Translations under genes and position numbers: made by a program
Source of the DNA: Xenorhabdus doucetiae
GTDB taxonomy: Bacteria; Pseudomonadota; Gammaproteobacteria; Enterobacterales; Enterobacteriaceae
Direction of reading: 5' to 3'
Assembly: GCF_000968195.1 (NCBI RefSeq)
Contig: NZ_FO704550.1
Coordinates: 2,046,001 to 2,110,000, forward strand
DNA: 64,000 bases
In this document: positions 8,864 to 18,453 of the stretch, one piece after another
Layout of the letters: each line of letters begins with the position of its first letter
Numbering within the stretch: the stretch's first letter is position 1
The notes under the pieces: generated by a model
What the model was told of the DNA's origin: nothing
The model's database searches: none
The model's input: only the letters and a program-made list of their open reading frames with translations

Positions 8864-9811
8864 TTAGTGCTCAAACATCGCAGAGATTGATTCTTCATTG
8901 CTGATACGGCGAATAGCTTCCGCCAGCATGCCAGACAGTGTCAAAGTACGAACTTTGTTCAACGCCTTGATCTCATCAGACAGAGGAATGGTGTCACAGA
9001 CTACAAATTCGTCGATCACGGAGTTCTTGATGTTTTCCACGGCATTGCCGGAGAAAATAGGGTGGGTGGCATAAGCAAATACGCGCTTCGCTCCACGCTC
9101 TTTCAATGCTTCGGCTGCTTTGCACAGTGTGCCACCGGTGTCGATCATATCATCAACCAGAACGCAATCACGGCCGGCAACATCACCAATGATATGCATG
9201 ACTTGAGAAACGTTTGCACGTGGACGACGTTTATCAATGATAGCCATATCGGTATCGTTCAGCAGTTTGGCAATGGCACGGGCGCGAACGACACCACCGA
9301 TGTCCGGAGAAACGACAATCGGGTTTTCCAACTCTTGCTGAAGCATATCTTCCAGCAGGATGGGGCTACCAAAGACATTATCAACCGGAACATCAAAGAA
9401 GCCTTGGATCTGTTCAGCGTGCAGATCTACCGTGAGAACACGATCTACACCCACGCTGGACAAAAAGTCCGCGACGACTTTGGCGGTGATAGGCACACGG
9501 GCTGAACGGACACGACGATCCTGACGAGCATAACCGAAGTAAGGGATAACAGCGGTAATACGGCCAGCAGAAGCACGACGTAGCGCATCAACCATAACGA
9601 CCAATTCCATCAGGTTGTCGTTGGTGGGTGCGCAAGTGGACTGGATGATGAAAACATCACCGCCGCGTACATTTTCATTGATTTGAACACTGACTTCACC
9701 GTCGCTAAAACGGCCGACGGCAGCGTCTCCCAGGCTAGTGTACAGGCGGTTGGCAACACGTTGTGCTAGTTCAGGTGTAGCATTACCAGCAAAAAGCTTC
9801 ATATCGGGCAC
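8864..9811 (-). CDS. prs: ribose-phosphate pyrophosphokinase
   Basis: Makes PRPP from ribose 5-phosphate and ATP for purine, pyrimidine, histidine, tryptophan and NAD synthesis. From the GTG at 9811 the protein has 315 residues, the enterobacterial length, and begins VPDMKLFAGNATPELAQRV. The flexible-loop block YARQDRRVRSARVPI and the PRPP-binding loop CVLVDDMIDTGGTLC are intact. A longer in-frame ORF reaches into ispE, but the GTG start with AGG eight bases upstream matches the known GTG start of E. coli prs. It is the last gene of lolB-ispE-prs and is followed by a terminator. Confidence 0.97.
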   Translation of the reverse strand: MPDMKLFAGNATPELAQRVANRLYTSLGDAAVGRFSDGEVSVQINENVRGGDVFIIQSTCAPTNDNLMELVVMVDALRRASAGRITAVIPYFGYARQDRRVRSARVPITAKVVADFLSSVGVDRVLTVDLHAEQIQGFFDVPVDNVFGSPILLEDMLQQELENPIVVSPDIGGVVRARAIAKLLNDTDMAIIDKRRPRANVSQVMHIIGDVAGRDCVLVDDMIDTGGTLCKAAEALKERGAKRVFAYATHPIFSGNAVENIKNSVIDEFVVCDTIPLSDEIKALNKVRTLTLSGMLAEAIRRISNEESISAMFEH

Positions 9812-9870
9812 GGGATAAACCTCAGGCTTGCGTCCAGAGAGATATTGTTGACCAATCGAACAAACAGCGT

Positions 9871-10773
9871 TCATTGGTGCAATAACACGGGTATCCCAGA
9901 GCGGAATGTATGCAATGGAGAAATGTTGACACCACGCGCAACAAAGCCCTGCATCCACTCTGGGGCTTGATTTAACACCTTACGGGCCGATGCTTCTGAT
10001 TCGAACTCGCCGAAAACACACGCACCGGTTCCGGTCAGGCGTGACGGTGCGTATTCTAACAGCCATAAAAGAAGCTGTTCAACCTCACGAAAACGTTTTC
10101 TTGCGATTGGTTCACAATCATTTGCGAATGGTGCCTGTAATAATGCGCCCAGAGCACGAATCGGAGAATTTCTTTTTAATTCAGGATCTGTGAAGATTGT
10201 CGGCGTTGCGATTTCAATTCCGGGATGGGCGACCAAAAACCATTTTTCTTCCGGTGACGCGGGCTGGAGTTTTTCTCCAATGCCTTCGGCAAAGGCAGCA
10301 TGGCCTTTGACAAAGACCGGAACGTCGGCACCAAGGCTTACGCCAAGCTGTGCCAATTCATTATCAGACAGATGGGCTTGCCAATGGTGATTCAGGGCAA
10401 TTAATACCGTGGCCGCGTTGGAAGAACCGCCGCCCAAACCGCCGCCCATCGGCAAGCATTTATCAATGCGAATATCGGCACCCAAATAGTCGGTTATTTG
10501 TTTTTGTGACGATCGTTTTTGTAACGTTCGTTTTTGTAACAAATGGTCCTGTAATAATCGGGCGGCTCGCACGATCAAATTATCATCATGGGCGACACCG
10601 GCAACCGGCGTCAGCAAGCGGATTTGATTATCTTGGCGTGGTGAAATGGTGATTTGATCGCCATAATCCAAAAATTGAAACAGCGTTTGCAGTTCGTGGT
10701 AACCATCGGGTCGCTGCCCGGTGATATACAAAAATAAATTCAATTTTGCCGGAGAAGGCCAGGTTAACGTCAT
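9871..10773 (-). CDS. ispE: 4-(cytidine 5'-diphospho)-2-C-methyl-D-erythritol kinase
   Basis: GHMP-family kinase of the non-mevalonate isoprenoid pathway that phosphorylates CDP-methylerythritol. It starts LTWPSPAKLNLFLYITGQRPDGYH, a signature N-terminus, and the ATP-binding motif PMGGGLGGGSSNAATVL lies at ~108-124. At 300 residues it is longer than the ~283 of E. coli; the extra length is a lysine-rich segment near residues 77-91 made of five-residue repeats (see the separate repeat). Its ATG overlaps the lolB stop as TAATG, implying translational coupling. Confidence 0.95.
   Translation of the reverse strand: MTLTWPSPAKLNLFLYITGQRPDGYHELQTLFQFLDYGDQITISPRQDNQIRLLTPVAGVAHDDNLIVRAARLLQDHLLQKRTLQKRSSQKQITDYLGADIRIDKCLPMGGGLGGGSSNAATVLIALNHHWQAHLSDNELAQLGVSLGADVPVFVKGHAAFAEGIGEKLQPASPEEKWFLVAHPGIEIATPTIFTDPELKRNSPIRALGALLQAPFANDCEPIARKRFREVEQLLLWLLEYAPSRLTGTGACVFGEFESEASARKVLNQAPEWMQGFVARGVNISPLHTFRSGIPVLLHQ
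10501..10545. repeat. 15-bp tandem repeat inside ispE
   Basis: Three head-to-tail 15-bp units beginning TTTTTGTGAC, TTTTTGTAAC and TTTTTGTAAC. They are in frame and encode the five-residue units LLQKR, TLQKR and SSQKQ on the minus strand. The unit length keeps the ispE frame, so copy number could vary without breaking the enzyme. Confidence 0.85.
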
Positions 10774-11390
10774 TATTGAATCGTCCAGTTATCCATCTTT
10801 AATTTTATGCGGTTTTTTCCTTGCGTCAGTTCCAGTCGCGTGGGTAAGGCGGGTGTCATCGAGGTATCGTATCCTTGATAATTGACTTGCCAGAGCTCAC
10901 CATTTTTTTTGTCACTCACGGATTTCAGCAGGTAATTGGCATCCAACTGAAAATTTTTGGCACTACCCGGCAGACCAATCATCCAGCTTTTTAAATTATC
11001 CAGTGGAATATGCATATTGGTTAGCTGGTAAATTAAGGATTCAGGTTTATCACTGAGATATTTTTTACCGTTATTGTCAGTCAGTTGAATCTTATTCGGT
11101 TCGACGAATAATTCCAATTCGGTGGTCCCCAGTGGATTGAGCAGCAGTAATTTATAATTGTCAGGCGAATATTGTTGCCAGAAAAATCGGGCGTACACTT
11201 TTTTCTCATCGGCCAGATAAGCGAAAGAACCACGGGTTTGGTAGTGCCCCAGCGTTATCAGTTGCTGCTCACGGGCGTGCCATTGCGGCGTATCCGCTGA
11301 TCCCATGCCTGTCGGGGGTTGTGTGACGGTACAGGCCGTCAGCAAAACACCGGCGAGGGGAAGTAAGCGAAAAAACGAAAATATTTTCAT
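10773..11390 (-). CDS. lolB: outer-membrane lipoprotein insertion protein LolB
   Basis: LolB receives lipoproteins from periplasmic LolA and inserts them in the outer membrane. The 205-residue protein has a lipoprotein signal peptide with lipobox LLTAC (Cys20), then WHAREQQLITLGHYQTRGSFAY and the hydrophobic loop region LLLLNPLGTTELEL typical of the family. Asp is not at +2, consistent with outer-membrane sorting. It is the first gene of lolB-ispE-prs and divergent from hemA, the arrangement of enteric bacteria. Confidence 0.95.
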   Translation of the reverse strand: MKIFSFFRLLPLAGVLLTACTVTQPPTGMGSADTPQWHAREQQLITLGHYQTRGSFAYLADEKKVYARFFWQQYSPDNYKLLLLNPLGTTELELFVEPNKIQLTDNNGKKYLSDKPESLIYQLTNMHIPLDNLKSWMIGLPGSAKNFQLDANYLLKSVSDKKNGELWQVNYQGYDTSMTPALPTRLELTQGKNRIKLKMDNWTIQ

Positions 11391-11642
11391 ACAATAACCC
11401 TTGGTGGTCTATATAACAACTTAAGGCGTGCTACCCAAGTCTATAATCAAGGGAGTAATTTAGCGAAAATTTGCTAACAATTCTCGAATAAATTACCGCA
11501 GAACCGTCCGATTGACTTTTATTGAATTGACGCATCAAGTAGAATGCTCGGCCAAAGAGTCCTTATGAAAGGCGTGAGTTTATGAGAATAATTATCAATA
11601 TCATCATAACCTTGCCTCCTATGATAACTCAATGCAGTTAAG
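11391..11642. promoter_or_regulatory. divergent lolB/hemA promoter region
   Basis: A 252-bp gap between the divergently transcribed lolB and hemA operons must contain both promoters. On the minus strand TTGGGT, 17 bases, then TATATA lies close to the lolB start and is a possible sigma-70 site; for hemA no clean hexamer pair stood out. The elements are suggestions from inspection only. Confidence 0.45.
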
Positions 11643-12905
11643 ATGACTTTATTAGCACTCGGTATCAACCATAAAACAGCGCCTGTTTCGTTACGTGAGC
11701 GGGTGGCCTTTTCTCCTGACACGCTAAAATTAGCGCTTGATGATTTGCTCCAACAGCCTCTGGTGCGGGGCGGCGTTGTGCTGTCTACTTGTAACCGCAC
11801 GGAACTCTACCTCAGTGTTGAGCAGCAGGGTAATTTTAAAGAACCGTTAATTCATTGGCTATGCAGATACCATCAACTTAATCCTGATGATTTAACCGCA
11901 AGCCTTTATTGGCATTTAGGTAATGATGCCGTCAGCCATTTGATGCGCGTCGCGAGCGGCCTGGATTCCCTTGTCCTGGGGGAACCGCAGATTTTGGGGC
12001 AGGTGAAAAAGGCGTTCGCTGAGTCGCAAAATTATCAATCGCTGTCGGGTGAACTGGAGCGCTTGTTCCAAAAATCGTTCTCGGTGGCTAAACGGATCAG
12101 AACAGAAACGGAAATTGGTGCCAATGCCGTTTCCGTGGCCTTTGCTGCCTGTACACTGGCGCGGCAAATTTTTGAATCCCTTTCCCAATTAAATATCCTG
12201 CTGGTGGGTGCCGGAGAGACGATTGAACTGGTTGCTCGTCACCTGAAAGAGCATGGTGTGAATCGCATGATGATCGCCAACCGGACAAAAGAGCGGGCAC
12301 AGAGGCTGGCCAGTGAAGTCAATGCAGAGGTTATTTCCCTGCCCGATATTGATACCCGATTGGCACAAGCGGATATTGTCATTAGTTCCACCGCCAGCCC
12401 ATTACCGATCATTGGCAAAGGCATGGTTGAAAGAGCGCTGAAATTACGCCGCAACCAACCGATGTTATTGATTGATATTGCCGTTCCCCGCGATATTGAA
12501 CCGGATGTTGAAAAATTGAGTGACGTTTATCTGTACAGCGTGGATGATTTACAGGCCATTATTCAGCAGAATCTCGCCCAACGTAAAGCGGCAGCGGTGG
12601 TTGCGGAAGGGATTGTGCAACAAGAAAGCAGCCATTTCATGGATTGGTTGCGTTCTCAGGGCGCTGTTAATACAATTCGCGAATATCGAGAACAGGCAGA
12701 GAAAATCAGGGCTGAGATGACGGCAAAGGCATTAATGTCCATCAGGCAGGGTGCTGATGCTGAACAGATCATTAACCAATTGACCTACCAATTGACGAAC
12801 CGTCTGATCCACACACCGACGAAATCTCTCCAACAGGCTGCCAGTGATGGCGATTTGGAACGCCTGAATCTATTACGGGACAGCCTTGGGCTGGATCATC
12901 ATTAA
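11643..12905 (+). CDS. hemA: glutamyl-tRNA reductase
   Basis: First committed enzyme of C5 haem synthesis, reducing glutamyl-tRNA(Glu) to glutamate semialdehyde with NADPH. The 420-residue protein has the N-terminal MTLLALGINHKTAPVSLRE, the catalytic Cys in LSTCNRTELY (~residue 50), the DSLVLGEPQILGQVK block and the NADPH fold LLVGAGETIELVARH. The C-terminal dimerisation helices are complete. It heads the hemA-prfA-prmC-sirB1-kdsA run. Confidence 0.97.
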   Translation: MTLLALGINHKTAPVSLRERVAFSPDTLKLALDDLLQQPLVRGGVVLSTCNRTELYLSVEQQGNFKEPLIHWLCRYHQLNPDDLTASLYWHLGNDAVSHLMRVASGLDSLVLGEPQILGQVKKAFAESQNYQSLSGELERLFQKSFSVAKRIRTETEIGANAVSVAFAACTLARQIFESLSQLNILLVGAGETIELVARHLKEHGVNRMMIANRTKERAQRLASEVNAEVISLPDIDTRLAQADIVISSTASPLPIIGKGMVERALKLRRNQPMLLIDIAVPRDIEPDVEKLSDVYLYSVDDLQAIIQQNLAQRKAAAVVAEGIVQQESSHFMDWLRSQGAVNTIREYREQAEKIRAEMTAKALMSIRQGADAEQIINQLTYQLTNRLIHTPTKSLQQAASDGDLERLNLLRDSLGLDHH

Positions 12906-12936
12906 CCCTATCCTAAATTAAGGTCTTATATTACGA

Positions 12937-14019
12937 ATGAAGCCTTCTATTGTCGCTAAATTGGAAGCATTACAAGAACGCCATGAAGAAGTATTGGCTC
13001 ACCTCGGTGATGCTGCGGTTATCGCCGACCAAGAGCGTTTTCGCGCTTTATCAAAAGAATATGCGCAACTGACCGATGTGACTAACTGTTTTAAAGCGTG
13101 GAAAAGCGTTCAGGATGATATCGAAACTGCTGAGATGATGCTTGATGATCCCGAAATGCGGGAAATGGCGCAGGAAGAACTCAAAGGCGCAAAAATTCGT
13201 AATGAAGAATTAGAGCAGCAACTGCAACTGCTGTTATTACCGAAAGATCCGGATGATGAGCGCAACTGTTTCCTTGAAGTGCGTGCCGGAACCGGTGGCG
13301 ATGAAGCGGCAATATTTGCCGGAGATTTATTCCGCATGTACAGCCGTTATGCAGAATCCCGCCGCTGGAAAGTGGAGATCATGAGCGCCAACGAAGGCGA
13401 GCATGGTGGATATAAAGAAGTGATTGCCAAAATTTCCGGCGAGCAAGTTTATGGTCACCTGAAATTTGAGTCTGGCGGCCACCGTGTTCAGCGTGTGCCG
13501 GAAACAGAATCCCAGGGGCGTATTCATACTTCTGCCTGTACCGTGGCTATTCTGCCGGAAATCCCGGAGGCGGAATTACCGGAAATCAGCCCCAGTGATC
13601 TGAAAATTGATACTTTTCGCTCTTCCGGCGCGGGCGGGCAGCACGTCAATACCACGGATTCCGCCATTCGAATTACCCACCTGCCAACGGGGATTGTCGT
13701 AGAGTGTCAGGATGAGCGTTCACAGCATAAAAACAAAGCAAAAGCGATGTCGGTACTGGCTGCCCGTATTCGTGCCGCTGAGATGCAAAAACGTCAGGAG
13801 GCTGAGGCTTCTGAACGCCGTAACTTGCTGGGTTCCGGCGACCGTTCAGATCGCAACCGAACCTACAACTTCCCGCAGGGACGGGTGACCGATCACCGCA
13901 TCAACCTGACGTTATACCGCCTTGAAGAAGTGATGGAAGGCAAACTGGATATGCTTATCCAGCCTATCGTAACGGAATATCAGGCAGACCAATTATCCGC
14001 CTTGTCAGAGCAGGATTGA
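12937..14019 (+). CDS. prfA: peptide chain release factor 1
   Basis: RF1 recognises UAA and UAG and triggers peptide release. It has the standard 360 residues. The GGQ motif is in SSGAGGQHVNTTDSA (~residues 226-240), the anticodon-like PxT segment is in RVPETESQGRIHTSA, and the C-terminus is intact. It is 31 bp after hemA and its TGA overlaps the prmC ATG, so prfA and the enzyme that methylates it are translationally coupled. Confidence 0.98.
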   Translation: MKPSIVAKLEALQERHEEVLAHLGDAAVIADQERFRALSKEYAQLTDVTNCFKAWKSVQDDIETAEMMLDDPEMREMAQEELKGAKIRNEELEQQLQLLLLPKDPDDERNCFLEVRAGTGGDEAAIFAGDLFRMYSRYAESRRWKVEIMSANEGEHGGYKEVIAKISGEQVYGHLKFESGGHRVQRVPETESQGRIHTSACTVAILPEIPEAELPEISPSDLKIDTFRSSGAGGQHVNTTDSAIRITHLPTGIVVECQDERSQHKNKAKAMSVLAARIRAAEMQKRQEAEASERRNLLGSGDRSDRNRTYNFPQGRVTDHRINLTLYRLEEVMEGKLDMLIQPIVTEYQADQLSALSEQD

Positions 14020-14891
14020 TGAATTATCAACATTGGCTCCAGTATGCGGCCGGACAGTTGACTGAAAGTGATAGCCCTAAGCGTGATGCAGAAATTCTGT
14101 TGCAGTACGTAACAGGGCGTTCCCGCACTTATTTAATTGCCTTTAATGAAACGCCGATTTCCCCGGAGGAAGCTGGACTGCTTGATGCTCTTCTGGCGCG
14201 CCGTCTTCATGGCGAACCGATTGCCTATATTGTCGGGGAGCGTGAGTTTTGGTCACTGCCCCTGACGGTATCACCCGCCACTTTGATCCCGCGTCCTGAT
14301 ACGGAATGCCTGGTTGAAAAGGCATTGGCATTGCTGCCTGATTCACCGGCACGCATTCTGGATCTCGGTACGGGAACCGGGGCAATTGCCTTGGCGCTGG
14401 CCAGTGAGCGGCACGATTGTGATGTAACCGGGGTGGATATCAACCCGGATGCGGTGGCGTTAGCGAAACATAATGCGGAAAGAAACGCCGGGAAACTGGC
14501 TTTCCATCCTCCTTTTCACAATGTGAATTTTTTGCAAAGTGAGTGGTTTTCTGCGGTCGGGGAAAGACAATTTGATATGATTGTCAGTAATCCTCCGTAT
14601 ATTGATGAACTTGACCCTCATTTGTGCGAAGGAGATGTCAGGTTTGAACCAGCCACTGCCTTGATTGCTGCACAAAATGGCATGGCAGATTTGCAGACAA
14701 TTATAGAGCAGGCTCGCCACTTCCTGTTACCAAACGGTTGGCTATTATTGGAACATGGCTGGAAACAGGGGATCGTTGTCAGAAACCTATTTTTGGAAAA
14801 AGGTTATCAACAGATAGCCACCTTTCAGGATTATGGCGGTAACGAACGTATCACGGTAGGTCAATGGAATAAAGATGAAAACCATAGTTAA
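14019..14891 (+). CDS. prmC: release factor glutamine methyltransferase
   Basis: PrmC methylates the Gln of the GGQ motif in RF1 and RF2 using SAM. The 290-residue protein has the SAM-binding motif ILDLGTGTGAIALALA and the substrate-site motif VSNPPYIDE. The ATG at 14019 overlaps the prfA stop (TGATG); a TTG just before it is less likely. It overlaps the next gene by 17 bp. Confidence 0.96.
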   Translation: MNYQHWLQYAAGQLTESDSPKRDAEILLQYVTGRSRTYLIAFNETPISPEEAGLLDALLARRLHGEPIAYIVGEREFWSLPLTVSPATLIPRPDTECLVEKALALLPDSPARILDLGTGTGAIALALASERHDCDVTGVDINPDAVALAKHNAERNAGKLAFHPPFHNVNFLQSEWFSAVGERQFDMIVSNPPYIDELDPHLCEGDVRFEPATALIAAQNGMADLQTIIEQARHFLLPNGWLLLEHGWKQGIVVRNLFLEKGYQQIATFQDYGGNERITVGQWNKDENHS

Positions 14892-15684
14892 TTATGAATT
14901 CAATAATGCTTCCCTGATAGATGGTATTATTCTAGTAACACGGGCCATTCGTCCTGATTTTCCCCAAACAAGGGTGACGGAACAATTAACCGCACTGATT
15001 GAAGAAGCCCGGCAGAAACTTTCTTCTATTGTCGGCCCCAAAGCAAAATTGCAATCGTTATTGACGCTTTTTTATCGAGAGTGGAAATTTGGCGGAGCCA
15101 ATGGGGTGTATTGTTTGTCTGATACGCTGTGGTTGGACAGTGTATTGCATTCACACCAAGGCGCTCCCGTCGCACTGGGAACGGTATTTGCCCATATTGC
15201 CCAAACGCTGGAATTGCCCGTCCAGCCTGTCATATTCCCGACCCAGCTCATCCTGCGAGTGGATTTAGCCGATGAGCCAACCTGGTTTATCAATCCCATG
15301 AATGGCGATACGCTCAACGAACATATTCTTGATGTCTGGTTAAAAGGGAATATTGGCCCGATGGTTCGTCTGGAAAACAAAGACTTACAAGAAGCCGATA
15401 ATATCAGTATTGTGCGGAAAATCACCGATACCATCAAAGTTTCCCTGATGGAAGAGAAAAAGATGGAGTTGGCGCTAAAAGCCAGCGAAGTCGTGCTGAT
15501 GTTCGATCCCGAAGATCCGTATGAAATCCGCGACCGGGGGCTGATTTATGCCCAGCTCGACTGTAATCACATTGCGGTTTCGGATTTGAGTTATTTTGTG
15601 GAGCACTGCCCCGAAGATCCTATTTCAGAAATGATAAAAATGCAGATTAACACCATTGAGCAGAGATCTATCATCCTCCATTAA
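14875..15684 (+). CDS. sirB1: SirB1 family protein (YchA-like)
   Basis: A 269-residue protein of the SirB1/transglutaminase-like plus TPR family, of unknown biochemical role. Recognisable blocks are WKFGGANGVYCLSDTLWLD, FPTQLILRVD and the C-terminal TPR-like segment VLMFDPEDPYEIRDRGLIYA. It overlaps prmC and precedes kdsA, as in enteric bacteria, but sirB2 (ychQ), which usually sits between prmC and sirB1, is absent here. Confidence 0.9.
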   Translation: MKTIVNYEFNNASLIDGIILVTRAIRPDFPQTRVTEQLTALIEEARQKLSSIVGPKAKLQSLLTLFYREWKFGGANGVYCLSDTLWLDSVLHSHQGAPVALGTVFAHIAQTLELPVQPVIFPTQLILRVDLADEPTWFINPMNGDTLNEHILDVWLKGNIGPMVRLENKDLQEADNISIVRKITDTIKVSLMEEKKMELALKASEVVLMFDPEDPYEIRDRGLIYAQLDCNHIAVSDLSYFVEHCPEDPISEMIKMQINTIEQRSIILH

Positions 15685-15805
15685 ATGGCTTAAATAGCTA
15701 AATAGCATTGTGGGACAGAATTTCTTTGTTCCTCATTTATTTTCTATGGGTACAGCAAATTTATTTGCCCTTAACTATTTGCCCTCAACAAAAGAAGGTA
15801 TAAAC

Positions 15806-16660
15806 ATGCAACAGAAAGTGGTTAATATTGGTGACATCAAGGTCGCAAATGATCTGCCTTTTGTCCTGTTTGGCGGGATGAATGTCCTTGAGTCACGGGA
15901 TTTGGCCATGCGTATTTGTGAACACTATGTAACCGTCACGCAAAAACTGGGCATTCCTTATGTTTTTAAGGCGTCTTTTGATAAGGCTAACCGTTCTTCT
16001 ATTCACTCCTACCGCGGGCCGGGCTTGGAAGAGGGAATGAAAATCTTTCAGGAGCTAAAACAGACTTTTGGCGTCAAAATCATCACGGACGTGCATGAAC
16101 CTGCGCAAGCCCAGCCGGTTGCCGATGTGGTGGATGTTATCCAGCTTCCCGCTTTTCTTGCCCGTCAGACTGATTTGGTTGAAGCGATGGCAAAAACCGG
16201 CGCAGTCATCAACATCAAAAAACCGCAGTTCGTCAGCCCGGGGCAGATGGGGAATATCGTTGAAAAATTTAAAGAAGGCGGCAACGATCAGATAATACTG
16301 TGTGACCGTGGCAGTAACTTTGGTTACGACAATCTGGTTGTCGATATGCTGGGCTTTGGTGTCATGAAGCAGGCGACTCAGGGTGCACCGGTGATTTTCG
16401 ACGTGACGCACTCATTGCAGTGCCGTGATCCCTTTGGTGCCGCTTCGGGTGGCCGTCGCGCGCAAGTGGCAGAGCTGGCTCGTGCGGGTATGGCGGTAGG
16501 CATTGCAGGGTTATTCCTTGAAGCACATCCTGATCCGGAAAATGCACGATGTGATGGCCCGTCAGCACTGCCACTGGCAAAACTGGAACCATTCCTGATG
16601 CAGATGAAAGCCATTGATGATGTAGTAAAAAGTTTGTCGGAGCTGGATACCAGCAAATAA
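15806..16660 (+). CDS. kdsA: 3-deoxy-8-phosphooctulonate synthase
   Basis: Condenses PEP with arabinose 5-phosphate to KDO 8-phosphate for lipid A-core synthesis. From the ATG at 15806 it has 284 residues, the family length, starting MQQKVVNIGDIKVANDLPF. Active-site blocks FKASFDKANRSS, QLPAFLARQTDLV and CDRGSNFGYDNLVVDM are intact. The longer ORF from 15710 is rejected because AAGAAGG lies 7 bases before 15806. A bidirectional terminator follows. Confidence 0.97.
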   Translation: MQQKVVNIGDIKVANDLPFVLFGGMNVLESRDLAMRICEHYVTVTQKLGIPYVFKASFDKANRSSIHSYRGPGLEEGMKIFQELKQTFGVKIITDVHEPAQAQPVADVVDVIQLPAFLARQTDLVEAMAKTGAVINIKKPQFVSPGQMGNIVEKFKEGGNDQIILCDRGSNFGYDNLVVDMLGFGVMKQATQGAPVIFDVTHSLQCRDPFGAASGGRRAQVAELARAGMAVGIAGLFLEAHPDPENARCDGPSALPLAKLEPFLMQMKAIDDVVKSLSELDTSK

Positions 16661-16689
16661 TCCCTGAACCCGCCGAGTTTTCTGGATAA

Positions 16690-16721
16690 TGCGGTTACAG
16701 GTATTTTGCTCTGTAACCGCA
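16690..16721. terminator. bidirectional terminator between kdsA and dauA
   Basis: Perfect 11-bp inverted repeat (TGCGGTTACAG / CTGTAACCGCA) with a 10-base loop, between two convergent genes. Confidence 0.8.
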
Positions 16722-16752
16722 GATTTAATAAGCAGCTAATTCCCTTCCTTAT

Positions 16753-18453
16753 CTACAACTTAGGCGGATCTATTTCTTGCAGCGCCTTGGGTAAAGTGGC
16801 GTAAAAACTCAATTGCCCCTTAATCGGCTCGACTTTGGCGCGTGCCAGCGTTTTCAACGGCTGAAAGGAGATATCGCACACGGCGATATGTTTCTCTTTT
16901 CCCATCTCCCGCACAAACCTTTGAAAGGCATGTAACCCACCGGCATCCAGAACGGGAACCGCATCCCACTGCATAATGATGGTGTGATAATCGCTTCCTT
17001 GTTCTTTCAGTTCCGCAAAAATACGCTCTGCGGCAGCGAAAAACAGAGGCCCATTAATGCGCACAACCAGCAGACCTGTATCATGATTTGTCGCCGGAGA
17101 AGTACTGATACGGGTCATATTGGCAATTTTGCGCATAAACAGCAGTGAAGCCAACACAATACCAATCGTAATGGCCACCACCATATCAAACAGAACCGTC
17201 AATGACAGGCACAGTAACATGACGATGATATCGTCTTTGGGGGCACGACGGATGAGATCCACAACCTTATGGGCTTCGCTCATATTCCATGCCACGATCA
17301 GCAAAATGGCGGACATCGCGGCAAGCGGCAAATAAGACAGCAGGGGAGCAAGAACCAGCAGCGTCAGCAGTACCAGCAGCGAGTGGACGACCGCGGCAAT
17401 CGGTGAAGTTGCCCCCGCCCGCACATTCGCGGCTGAACGGGCAATCGCCGCCGTTGCAGTGATCCCACCAAAGAAGGGAGCAATAATATTACCGATTCCC
17501 TGACCCATCAATTCACTGTTGGAATGATGTTTTTTTCCGGTCATGCCATCCAGGATCACGGCGCACAGCAGGGATTCAATCGCCCCCAACATGGCCATCG
17601 AAAACGCGGCGGGCAGTAATGCAGATACAGTATTCCAGCTAATATCGAGGGAATGGCTATCGGGCAAATCCCACGGCAGAATGAATTGGGGCAGGATGGG
17701 AGGAATACCCTGACCTTGTGTACCGTCTTCCAGCGTATAGCTGAATGATGAGCCAATCGTTGCCACATCATGACCCAGCAAATGCATGATGCCCATGACA
17801 CCCGTACCTGCTATCAAAGCCGGTAAGTGACCCGGTAACTTTAACCCTAATTTGGGCCAGAAAATCAATATCAGCAGGGTGGTTAAACCGATAAGGGTAT
17901 CGCTGACTTGTAATGAAGGAAACGCTTGGGAGAGGGCAATCACCTTATTAATATAATTTTCCGGCACATGTTCCAGTTTCAGGCCGAAGAAATTTTGCAC
18001 CTGCATGGTCGCGATAGTTATTGCAATACCGGAAGTAAAGCCAAGCGTGACAGACAACGGAATGTACTCAATAAGACGGCCAAATCGCGCCAATCCCATC
18101 ACGAGCAAAATAATGCCTGACATCAGTGTGGCAATCAGTAAACCACTCAGGCCAAATTGCTGTGAAACCGGATAGAGTATCACCACAAAAGCCGCCGTTG
18201 GCCCGGAAACACTATAGCGAGATCCGCCGGTAAGGGCGATAACAATCCCTGCAATGGCCGCAGTATACAGGCCATATTGTGGTGCAACACCACTGCCGAT
18301 TGCCAACGCCATCGCCAGTGGGATAGCAATGATCCCCACCGTGATCCCGGCAATCATGTCTTTGATAAAACGCTGGAAAGAGTAAGTTTCTTTCCAACAC
18401 GCGTCGATAAACGCGCTAAATGGACGTATCCCCTTAATTTTACGTGTATTCAT
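16753..18453 (-). CDS. dauA: SulP-family C4-dicarboxylate/anion transporter (DauA-like)
   Basis: A 566-residue inner-membrane SulP/SLC26 transporter. The membrane domain (~30-430) carries the signature stretch GIIAIPLAMALAIGSGVAPQ and SGPTAAFVVILYPVSQQFG. A C-terminal cytoplasmic STAS domain (~445-560) contains the MQWDAVPVLDAGGLHAFQRF loop. It closely resembles E. coli DauA (YchM), a succinate transporter at acidic pH that is also linked to fatty-acid metabolism. It is convergent with kdsA, as in E. coli. The substrate here is inferred from family. Confidence 0.92.
   Translation of the reverse strand: MNTRKIKGIRPFSAFIDACWKETYSFQRFIKDMIAGITVGIIAIPLAMALAIGSGVAPQYGLYTAAIAGIVIALTGGSRYSVSGPTAAFVVILYPVSQQFGLSGLLIATLMSGIILLVMGLARFGRLIEYIPLSVTLGFTSGIAITIATMQVQNFFGLKLEHVPENYINKVIALSQAFPSLQVSDTLIGLTTLLILIFWPKLGLKLPGHLPALIAGTGVMGIMHLLGHDVATIGSSFSYTLEDGTQGQGIPPILPQFILPWDLPDSHSLDISWNTVSALLPAAFSMAMLGAIESLLCAVILDGMTGKKHHSNSELMGQGIGNIIAPFFGGITATAAIARSAANVRAGATSPIAAVVHSLLVLLTLLVLAPLLSYLPLAAMSAILLIVAWNMSEAHKVVDLIRRAPKDDIIVMLLCLSLTVLFDMVVAITIGIVLASLLFMRKIANMTRISTSPATNHDTGLLVVRINGPLFFAAAERIFAELKEQGSDYHTIIMQWDAVPVLDAGGLHAFQRFVREMGKEKHIAVCDISFQPLKTLARAKVEPIKGQLSFYATLPKALQEIDPPKL

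Noticed and set aside
9812..9958. In-frame 49-residue N-terminal extension of Prs
   Set aside because: It overlaps ispE and has no family similarity; the GTG at 9811 gives the exact family length and matches the known GTG start of prs.
10501..10545. Possible CRISPR-like repeats
   Set aside because: Units are 15 bp, directly adjacent without spacers, and lie in frame inside ispE. No CRISPR array or cas gene was seen anywhere in the window.
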